Of a stretch of DNA of 64,000 nucleotides, positions 55,101 through 64,000 are shown one piece after another (position 1 is the stretch's first letter; each line of letters starts with the position of its first letter). Origin of the DNA: Xestospongia bergquistia (taxonomy: Eukaryota > Porifera > Demospongiae > Haplosclerida > Petrosiidae); contig OZ014424.1 in the NCBI GenBank assembly GCA_963965975.1, positions 744,001 to 808,000 on the forward strand, given 5' to 3'. A program made the translations under genes and the position numbers. The notes under the pieces are model-generated. The model had not been told where the DNA came from, searched no databases, and saw only the letters and a list, made by a program, of their open reading frames with translations.

Positions 55101-57015
55101 TTGAAATGTTCTCACACACAACTTTCTTAAAAGATGAATAATCTGTTAATGTTTGTTGGTCTGTGATAGTAACCTGTTGGAAAAAATAGAAAAAGAGGAA
55201 GATTTAAAGAGAGTGAAATAACAGCTGCAATAACTACTTTGATTTACCATAATTGGTGGAATCAAGACTTTTTTGCCTATTGCTAGACAGTGAACACCAT
55301 TGGCAGAGAGGATATCAATCTTTGATTTAACGAGATCAACTATGATAGTTGTAAGGTGTGCAGGAAACTCCCAACTCACATGAAGAGAACCAGGGGAAAT
55401 AGAAATATTTAAAAAGACATTCTTGTGAACAAGAAACACTTCATGCATAAGTTTATCAAGAGCTTTCAAAGTACAATCCAGCCATTTTTCTTTGAGTACA
55501 AGATGAAGGCACTCAAACTGTGATCCACTAGGCTGTAAACAAGTATTGACATCCTGCTTTAATTCTCTAAGTGAAGTGCTCCTAAGAAATACATTTAAAG
55601 AACTTTCATATTCACTAATACATCTGTTTGCTCGACTGTTTGGTGAGGCAAGAAAGACATGTCGTGATATAACTGTTTTCAGAGCTTTGATACGAAACAT
55701 GTCCACAAATTCAAGTACTTTGGCATAAACCTCATCAAATGTCTGGCACATGAGAAAACTTTTTTATCGAAAAACCCTGCTAGAAATGTTTTAAAATCAT
55801 TCATCTTTCTTCTTTGACGAAAAAATGGCTGCCTTAGATGACTTTTAACTAATCTTCGTAGGTCAGCTACTAACCGACCATATCTAGCTTGTAAATCTAA
55901 AAGGCCTTCGTAGATATCAGAATTAACACGTATTAAATGAGGACCAGGTGATGGTGTGGGACCAGGAGTAGAACTATCATCATCTAATAGTAAAACAATA
56001 TATACTTATAATAAAGTACATATTTGTTAAATCTTTCATAGGTAACTAGATATAAGGATAGCCTGGGATTTTCATAAAGAGGATAAGGCACTGCATTCAT
56101 TCCCTCCTTCCTCTTCCCCACCAAGCACCCTCTCCCCAAAAATTAGAAATGTAACAAACACAATACATAGGATTACACTTTGACAAATGAATTCATTATC
56201 ATTCATTTTATTGTCATAAAGTCATATATCATAATAATATATGTAGGAGGATTTTACATACTGTACTATGATGTTTATGTAGCTGACAAAAAGTGTTAGA
56301 AACACATTTTGTCTTGAAATTGTTTTAAGGATGAATAAACTATATGACTGAGTCCTGGTCAGATGGGATATGAACCTGGGACATTCTGAACACTAGTCAA
56401 ATGTTCTATAGATAATTGTCTTAAGAATAATTGGATTTCTATTTGCACCCTGTATATCTTGAAACATTATCCCACATCCTACACATTCCAATGTAACACA
56501 GGACATGTGGATGTAATATTTACTTGAACCAATTGAGCATGCATTGATTGACATGACAGACTTATACCAAAGGCTTATTAGATAAGTACTAATTACATGC
56601 TCCAATCTTCTTTTACCTTTTTCCTCTGTATTTACACTTGAGCAATACTTGGATGCCAAGGTTGTTGCTAGGTCACCCTGTGAGGAGCGTTTCAATGCTA
56701 CAGCAATTTCGGCCCAGCTTGCATTGGGGTTAGCACGAAGCCAGAAGTTTAACATCTCAGTCAGACACTGTATAATATCATAGTAATATTGCCGATAAAT
56801 AATTCTGAGTTCAGTTTGAGGGACATTTAACTGAGTGCCCAGTTCAAACCAATCCACTCCCTTTAGCTCTCTGACCAAGACAGGGAGGCTTAGACCACTT
56901 TGTTCAGTTGACTCTCTTGGGATTAAGTCCACATCTTAAAATAAAATAAAAATAAACAACCTTGAAAATATTCACAATAAAACAATTTACCTTTAAGTGT
57001 CAGTAAACTAGCCAT
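52186..57015 (-). CDS. Death domain - HOIL-type NZF/RING - HOIP-like RBR ligase (copy B)
   Basis: About 17 exons in matching phases. Order: MASLLTLK (57015-56991), Death domain (56934-56617; VLVRELKGVDWFELGTQLN), uncharacterised module (55983-55258), linker, coiled coil (EERRIFEHQLQQ), an NZF finger (GWLCKECTFCNTPYRPGCEM, about 54490), helical linker, a HOIL-1L/RBCK1-type RING (54275-53827; RLRGCLHTICMNCLQRTI then CPYASDYDC and SWREIC), HOIP-like RING1 (CIICMDSYKED, CSDIICKNCFKAHFTIVIKE), IBR, RING2 (53074-52956) with the catalytic Cys codon at 53028-53030 in PAGCDHFHC, and LDD (HAHHPRNCFYYLRD). A linear-ubiquitin ligase function is inferred. Oddities: one base is missing near 55757-55770 relative to copy A, breaking the module frame; several IBR zinc ligands are replaced (YMSPRSGKK for YMCPQCGQR). 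It is either recently disabled or affected by a sequence error. Confidence 0.8.
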
Positions 57016-57115
57016 TTTAATTGTGAAAAATCACTGCAGTATATATAAATTGAACATTGAAGCCATAATCCGGTCAACATCAACACTTGTAAGTTTTCGT
57101 TTGTAATAATTCTTT

Positions 57116-58648
57116 CTAATAACTTTTTTTCCAAGAATACCACAATAATTTAAATGGTAATAAAGAGTTTCTAATTGTTAATTTTGAACTAAATGGATTA
57201 AATCCAACAGTTTGTAAAGTATTAAGAAAAGTACGACAAAGTACCTAGGAGAAACACAGATTAAAACTTAACTCATGATATTGACTTACAGCTGGCAAGA
57301 AAGCATTCATTGCTGCTGAAGGTATCTGTTTTACAAGTGACTGAGACTGAAACAAATCACTATAGCAACCTAATTATTTTAAATTATAGCCTACTTTCTT
57401 CAAATGTGCATCAGCTAAGCTAGCAAAATCAAAGACACAATTTTCAATTGTTTTGTTCATATCACCTCGAAGGAAATCTTCTTGACTGGCACCATGCTAT
57501 AAGAAAGAAGGCAGTTGCCATAGAGTTAAGTGTGTAACTCACTCTTGTAATAATGTCCATAGGTATGAAGACATTTCTTTTAGCTCTGTGGTAAGGTGCA
57601 GCACGTATAAGAGTAACAATACCTTCTGCTTTGCCAATATGACTAGCAGCATGATCAGCTTGGACATCATGTATACCTGAAGGGACAAAAAGATGGAGGG
57701 AAGGAAGGAAAAGGGGTAAGGCAAAAGGAGAGGACTGCAGATGTCATATAGATCATATGATGTAATGTATGTACTGTTTACCTAGTACTTCTAGAGTAAG
57801 ATAAAGTAATGAAGAGAAAGTCTTTTCAGCATATGCTTCCATATCTGAAGTTTTATAGAAGACAGATGTATCAAGATCAGTTTCTCTTGCATCAATCAAT
57901 TGAGTCAACCATCTCTTGTTTAGCTTGTATATATTAACTGCCTATAAGTAGAAGAGAACATAAGATAATATAAGTATGTACGTCTATATAATAATGAGCT
58001 GGAGTGCCTAGAATATATCACTAAAAATTACATTTTAAATATCATTGATCTATTTTCTATTCCTATGTGTATGTTAGACTCATACCTGTGCTATCATTCC
58101 TATGTGTATGTTAGACTCATACCTGTGCTATCATTCCTATGTGTATGTTAGACTCATACCTGTGCTAATGAGAGAGCTACTGGATGATTAGGAATGGATG
58201 TTCCCTATAATATAATAACATCATAATTAATTAATTTAATTCAATGTACTATAAATAACTTACCTTAAAAATTGAATCAATGGCCTCTCTCCAAAATTGT
58301 AGTCTCATTTTACCAATGTGTTTCTCAGATACAGAATCTCTCACCTATTGTTAATATCAACAAATAACTTCACATATATATATATGTACATGTAAATGCA
58401 TATGTAATGCATGAATGTAATTTTATTCATAATTTACCAACCAAAGCTACTTCAACGTTATATGCTCTCAGAGCAAACACAGCTGGTTGAGCTGGTTTAG
58501 GTAATAATAGTGTACATAAGTAATGATCGTAGTCATGTTTTCTAGAGAATAAAGGGTTAATTATTATTATTTCTACACAATTTCCTACTTGACTAGTTCT
58601 AGGCAATAACTTGATGATTGTTGATTTTTGGCACGTGATGAGAACCAT
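57116..58648 (-). CDS. NDUFAF6: Complex I assembly factor, phytoene/squalene-synthase-like
   Basis: Mitochondrial assembly factor needed for ND1 insertion into complex I; a member of the squalene/phytoene synthase fold without known catalysis. About seven exons, minus strand. The first carries a basic N-terminus and [30 protein letters not shown]. Then [81 protein letters not shown] and [11 protein letters not shown] follow. The last exon (about 57246-57116) ends [17 protein letters not shown] and TAG. The start at 58648 gives a plausible presequence. The 3' end of this gene was copied to 51614-51779. Confidence 0.93.
58070..58165 (-). repeat. 37-bp intronic minisatellite containing the 5' splice site
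   Basis: Nearly three copies of a 37-bp unit just downstream of the NDUFAF6 exon ending SLAQ. On the minus strand each unit contains GCACAG followed by GTATGAG, so the exon end and donor are repeated three times. Confidence 0.93.
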
Positions 58649-59061
58649 CTTCTTGTGAGGACAGCTCTTATTCTTGTTATCATTACTAGAGAGTATACAG
58701 CTGAGTATACGGTTTCTTTAAGTTAACGATATTCATGACCATTAAATTAAATTGTGATATTAAGTGCTTGAAGTTTTTGGTTTAGTTTGTAATTAGAACC
58801 AAACGTCTATTAATGATTAATTACAAATACATTTACCAAATTAATAACATGATGAGTTATTTAGTTAACTGATACATGTTGAATAAATTATCATATTTGT
58901 AATAATTTTTTAAGTTCATTAGTCTTTGTCCCATTGTGTGTTGTTATAATCATTTTAGATTTCAGTTGTGTGAAATAAAACTCAGAATAGACCCAAAAAG
59001 AAGCAAATTCCATGATCTATAATATATATACCTTAAATGTAAAATGTTCATTTATATTGCT
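58649..59061. other. Spacer between METTL17 and NDUFAF6
   Basis: AT-rich. It must contain the NDUFAF6 promoter and the METTL17 3' end. No further gene is recognised. Confidence 0.45.
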
Positions 59062-61192
59062 TTACAGATCAGTGCATGGAATTCCATGTGGTAAATTATT
59101 GTCATTATCATCTATTACTGCATTATTGGTACTCTTAAGATACAAATCAGATGGTACAGCTAAATTGTCTCCCCACTGCTTCTTACGAGCTTCTCTATAT
59201 AGTTCCCTAAATAAAAATAAAAAACTAAATGATAAACGATGTAAGCCATCATCATGTACTTTTGTTTTGTTTTAGTAAGAACAACTTGAGGTGCACTACC
59301 TATAATAATAAAATATTATAAGTTATTAAAGGGTTAAAAATACTACATGCTAATGATGACAATTCAATTACACAATTGTCAGGGGTACATACCATTTGGT
59401 GTACATAGTCTACAGATGACATGTCTTGTTCTCTTCTTGACAGGTAGTAATAAACGTGATTCAGAGGGTGTGGTCTCTCTAATACCCTTCTTAAAAATAA
59501 CATATGAAAATGGTTCAATATGAAAACCAAATTTACGAAGATTAGTGGAGTGCTGAGAGAGAAAGAGAAACAAGAGAGAGTAAGTAATAATAACAAAATG
59601 AGTAATTCTACTTCTGCTAGAGATAGTTGAACTCTTTGACCAAATCGACAAGGAGATTTATCACCAATAAGAGGACACCATTGATCATGGGGACACTAAA
59701 ATCATATACATATTAAACAACATCACCATCTACATTCATTTATTTACAGGTGCTACCACATATCCCTCCAATGTAGATGAAGACATTGTATTATCACTAC
59801 CATCAGTTGTAGTACTGCCCCAAGTATGTGCCTTTTTGACAGAGGAACCACTCACAATGTACATAACATTTTCTGCTATAAACTTACTTTTAATAAGAAC
59901 TCACGTGCTTCAGATATTATATCAAATCCAGCTTGTGTCCCAAGCTCAACTAATACCTATTACATAAAAACAATAGATAGTTTGTAAAATAATATAGATT
60001 ACTATACTTACAAGGTACTGTTTGGTTTTCTTCCACAGTGAGGCCAAACTTTGTTTCCATAGTGACAGCGTTGGAATCTCACTAAGAGAATAAGCTGATA
60101 CTACCAAATCATAACGTACCTGTAGAAATTATTCAAAGAATTTAAAAAATGTTATCATTATTTTCTATACCTTATTTGAAACTGAAAGATATTGTCTAAA
60201 ATATACACCTGAGATAATTTCACTAGAATCTTCTCTTCTGGCATTGTTGCCATCTGTAGAATATGAATTCAATTCCTCACCACCTATACGATATTACACA
60301 TGCTAAATGAACAATAGTCTCATACCAATTCTTAAGACTTGTGCCAGTTCTCCCATGTCTGGGGATGAGTCTATAGTTTGATACTCATATATTGAGTTGC
60401 CCCAAACTGAATAAGCTGCCCTGAGAAGGATGAGATAAGGAAGGAGGATAAGCAAGACAAAATTAAATTGTCTCACATACCAAACAGCTGTACCCAAACC
60501 AGAGCCAAAATCTAACATAGTCTCTGGCTTAAATGTAGGATCAATATCTGCTACCTACAATGGACAAATCTCTATTTCCTTCTCATCAACTCTATACCTC
60601 TTTAAATACCCGTAATGTCACCCCATAATTGGCATTAACACGACTAGCAGCATAAGCAATAGCTTCCCTATGACCATATCTCAAAGGAGCTTGAACAGAT
60701 GAAGACAAACTTGGTTTATCACTATACTGGAGACCTAAAGTACAAATCTCCTGCGTCATTTATCAAGTGCTAATGTACTTGGTGTCACTCTTATTTCTCG
60801 TTTCTTTCTTCTCTGTTCTTGAGCTCGGGTCAAAGGTCGTCTGTTATGTACATACCTTATCATTGCTAATCCATCTTGTACTAGAGGTTTCTTAGGGTAA
60901 CCTATGGATATGGTTTCCATGACAACTACTATATGTACTCAAATATATTACATGATAGGACTTTATCAAGAGATTTTTGAAGTGATTCCGGTAAAAATAC
61001 AGTTGGAAGACAAACATTTGTATTGTTGTTGTTGTTACTTGAAGTGAAATGTTTGTTGTTGTCTTTGGAAGTGTCCTGGGCTTTGGTTATAGAAAGTAGA
61101 GACTGATCTGAGGCATTGCCTGTCAGTGATGAACAAAATGATCTTCTCTGAAAGAAAAGAAGTTGAAATAATGATGTTCTCTGCAGCTTCAT
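59062..61192 (-). CDS. METTL17: Mitoribosome assembly methyltransferase-like protein (Rsm22 family)
   Basis: Mitochondrial Rsm22/METTL17, required for small-subunit mitoribosome maturation. About ten exons, minus strand. MKLQRTSLFQLLFFQRRSFC is a presequence. Later exons give GYPKKPLVQDGLAMIRYVHN, a SAM-binding-type motif MLDFGSGLGTAVW (about 60500), YDLVVSAYSLSEIP, LVLVELGTQAGFDII, the Cys motif CPHDQWCPLIG with CRFGQR, and a second Cys pair in VICRLCTP; family members use these cysteines to hold an iron-sulphur cluster. It ends with LPHGIPCTDL and TAA at 59062-59064. It is head to head with MVD across 195 bp. Confidence 0.9.
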
Positions 61193-61387
61193 GCCACGTG
61201 GTTTAGGGGCTGTCCCTCACGAGGTATCATGGGGTGTGTGTTTCCTTTAATTTGATTGGTTGGAGCAAAATGGTATGAACTATAGTACCATCTAAAAAGT
61301 AAGATAAATTATGTTTCTAGATGCAGTTAAATTATTAATTCTATTTGATAGATTTATTATTTATTGTTTTATGTTAATTGCTGAAAA
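61193..61387. promoter_or_regulatory. METTL17/MVD shared promoter region
   Basis: 195 bp between divergent start codons. Contains GCCACGTGG, an E-box core (CACGTG) at about 61194-61199, and GGGGTGTGTG, similar to the GGGGTGTGG in the ENY2/GOT2 spacer. Confidence 0.55.
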
Positions 61388-64000
61388 ATGGCAAAATCAG
61401 AAGTGGGTGTGGCTGAAATCAGACAAGTCACTTGCAGTGCACCAGTTAATATTGCAGTCATCAAATATTGTAAGTATATTATATTCCTCATTAATTAACT
61501 AATTAATTAATTAATCTCATTAATTAACTATGTCACATTCTCTCTTATAACTTAATAACTTCTAATTTTATTTGATAATATTATATTTCTTTTTAGGGGG
61601 AAAACGTAATGAGCAATTAATTCTTCCATTAAATTCTTCATTGTCAGTGACTCTACATCAAAATGAGGTTAATACACAGTCTCATTCTAAAACCTAATAG
61701 CTTTGGAATGAGACTATTATATAGTACATATATTTATGTATAAGGTAGTATATTAACATGTGCATTATAACTGTTCAGTATTCATTTTTATTGAAGATTT
61801 TTGTCTGAAGTGTTTACTTCATTAAAAGTATTATAACCTTAATCATGAGTTCTTTGAGTATCATTCTAAAACTGAGTGGTTTAAGAATGAGATTACTACT
61901 TGTAACTATACATATCTATGTCCAATAGGATTACATCCAGTATACTATTATTGTTATTATTTTAATGTTTTCTTTATTATTAGCTCAGAGCTAAGACTAC
62001 AATAGCTCTTAGTACTAGATTTAATGAAGATAAATTGTGGATCAATGGAAAGTAATTAATAGATTAATCAATAAATAATATATTATAATATATTATTGTA
62101 CCTTATATGTATCAAAAAATAATATAGTTAGTAATATTTTTATTATTCAATATTTTATTTTTTACGCAGACAAGAAAGTATAGATAATCCTCGAGTACAA
62201 CGATGTCTAACACAAAGTACGTGTTAATTTTAGGAATATGATTATTATTGCGTGTACATGAGTTATCATAATAACAAAACCACACTAAATACTAAACATT
62301 AAAATAATACAGTAAAGCATAGATTTCCTGTCGGACCTCTAATAAGTTTATAAAAACTCACTAAATGTCTAATAGGAATTTCATACTTTCCTGCATTTTG
62401 TAATGTTTAATATTTAGTGGGTATGGTTTTCCATAGTGATGGGTCTCTAAATAGACAACGTTTTATTTGTTTTGTTTCTCTAGTACGACAAATAGCTCAA
62501 ACGTCTTCAAAAATAGTCAATCAGGATATAATTACAAAGGGGTGTGTACATATCTGTTCTGAAAATAACTTCCCAACAGCTGCAGGCTTAGCATCGTCAG
62601 CTGCTGGCTATGCTTGTTTAGGTAGTTAATAAATAGTTATTAACAACAATATTACATTAAAGTTGTAAATGATTGTATTAACAAATTATAGACTCAAGAC
62701 ATTACATGTACTTACCCGATAGTGCTTCATCTACATGATAGACTCAGACTGGTACCATATGACGGTAGGATTGGTACCACATGTTGATAGACTCAGACTG
62801 GTACCATATGATAGACTCAGACTTGTACCGTATGATAGACTCAGACTGGTACCTCTTAAAAGCATAGTTCTTTGATACTATTACATTATTTTCATTTACT
62901 CTGTTTTTAGTTTATTGCTTAGCTCAAGTATATGGTCTGGAAAATGTAGAACTCTCAAAGATTGCCAGGTAAGAAGATCCATAGAGTTGGTATAACCATC
63001 TGTTTTCCACTATCTCGACTCATCCTCTCTCTCTCCTTTTTATCCTTTGCCTACATTTCTTCTTTCTCTCTTTCTTATAGACAGGGATCCGGTAGTGCTT
63101 GCCGAAGTATTTATGGTGGATTTGTAGCTTGGGAAAAAGGAGTGAGAGAAGATGGAGAAGATAGTTTAGCCATACAGGTAGATTGACATATGTATCCTCA
63201 ATAAGAGGTTGTCTCTTGTAAAGGTAGCTCCAGATAGTCATTGGCCAAATATGGAGGTACTCATTCTTGTGGTCAGTGATCAGAAGAAGGCAGTCAGTAG
63301 TACTACTGGAATGCAGACATCAGTCAAAACCAGTTCACTGATACAGGTAGCTACTAATAAATGTAACATTGAAGGACGAATGAGTTGACTATGAGCTTCC
63401 CTTCAAGAAAGAACTAACTAAATAGCAGATTTATATTTTCACATGAGGTGACAAACCCTGAGAGCAGGGCTAAATTAAGTGTATACTAGATAATACTCAA
63501 ATGCAAGTACAATCAGGGCCATCTACACTAATCAATGAGTCTAGTATAATCAGGGCCATCTACACTAATCAATGAGTCTATAAGTCTATAGATAATGTAT
63601 GACTTACAAATATTTTAGTTATTTTGTAAATATTACTATTGAACTTATTCACTTTAATAGTCTACCGCACAATGTAATCTATTTAAATTATATATCTCAT
63701 TAAAAAGAACAGCTGGAATTATTTTTATTTAAAAGGATACAATGTCTCTATTTTACAGTACAGAGCTAATGAAGTTGTTCCTCAAAGAATGGCTGCTATG
63801 AAAGAGGCAATTTTAAAGAAAGATTTTGACAAGTTTGGACAACTTACTATGCAGGTAAGTAAGTAGTCAGCCCAATTGTTTTAATCATGACTATTGTAAT
63901 GAACTGTAAGAAATAATTATAACGATGTTTTTATTTCTGTAACCCATCAAGTGATGTTTCCACATTATTTTTATCCCCTTGTAGGACAGTAACCAATTCC
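61388..64000 (+). CDS. MVD: Mevalonate diphosphate decarboxylase, 5' part
   Basis: Converts mevalonate-5-diphosphate to isopentenyl diphosphate; a GHMP-kinase-fold enzyme of the mevalonate pathway. Exons 61388-61469, 61597-61668, 61984-62051, 62170-62216, 62484-62621, 62911-62968, 63081-63177, 63224-63346, 63769-63854 and 63985 onward, in phase. The protein starts [19 protein letters not shown], then [20 protein letters not shown] (substrate-binding N-terminus), [18 protein letters not shown] (phosphate-binding loop), [36 protein letters not shown] and [16 protein letters not shown]. The C-terminal third, including the catalytic Asp region, lies beyond the right edge. Part of exon 3 has been copied to 51842-51881. 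Confidence 0.96.
62740..62860 (+). repeat. Degenerate 25-bp tandem repeat in MVD intron
   Basis: About four copies of a unit built around GATAGACTCAGACTGGTACC lie in the intron before the exon at 62911. Confidence 0.85.
63500..63580 (+). repeat. Two tandem copies of a 37-bp unit in MVD intron
   Basis: The block AATCAGGGCCATCTACACTA plus 17 following bases occurs twice in direct succession. Confidence 0.85.

Overview
The window looks like nuclear DNA of a marine sponge, most likely a demosponge close to Amphimedon queenslandica. The evidence is AT-rich sequence, very tightly packed genes, introns mostly 40-120 bp with GT-AG borders, animal orthologues (NAGPA, NSMAF/FAN, ENY2, GOT2, METTL17, NDUFAF6, MVD), and large local families of Death-domain and fibrinogen-like genes. 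Species identity is an inference.

Layout. (1) 1-8200, minus strand: four Death-domain genes arranged as segmental duplicates that carry along pieces of the neighbouring NAGPA gene. (2) 8207-12096, minus: NAGPA, the lysosomal 'uncovering enzyme'. (3) 12418-13578, minus: an intronless secreted fibrinogen-related-type protein. (4) 14321-20012, plus: NSMAF/FAN (GRAM-BEACH-WD40) in about 35 small exons. (5) 20332-20977, minus: ENY2, head to head with (6) GOT2 at 21032-23358, followed in tandem by a divergent GOT paralogue at 23624-26692. (7) 27038-41827: four intronless, secreted GH2 glycosidases of about 975 residues, one on minus and three on plus, with two decayed copies of the minus-strand partner between them. 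(8) 42005-57015, minus: two intronless metacaspase-like C14 peptidases and two large Death-domain/RBR ubiquitin ligase genes whose C-terminal halves match HOIP (RNF31) including the LDD. Broken copies of a ligase, a GH2 gene, a peptidase and the NDUFAF6 tail lie between them. (9) 57116-58648 NDUFAF6 and 59062-61192 METTL17, both minus. (10) 61388 to the right edge, plus: mevalonate diphosphate decarboxylase, sharing a 195-bp promoter region with METTL17.

The most striking content is region 8. One gene (52186-57015) joins, in compatible splice phases, a Death domain, an uncharacterised module, a coiled coil, a HOIL-1L-type NZF and RING, and a HOIP-type RING1-IBR-RING2-LDD. In effect this is a single-chain LUBAC-like ligase with its own Death domain. 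Its paralogue (45805-51423) lacks the HOIL part but carries a second RING1-IBR and fifteen copies of a 10-11-residue repeat. A metacaspase-like gene or relic lies just downstream of each ligase copy. With FAN and the Death-domain array also in the window, the region reads as a cell-death/innate-immunity neighbourhood; that functional reading is inference. Duplication is the dominant process throughout: nearly every longer gap contains a recognisable piece of a neighbouring gene.
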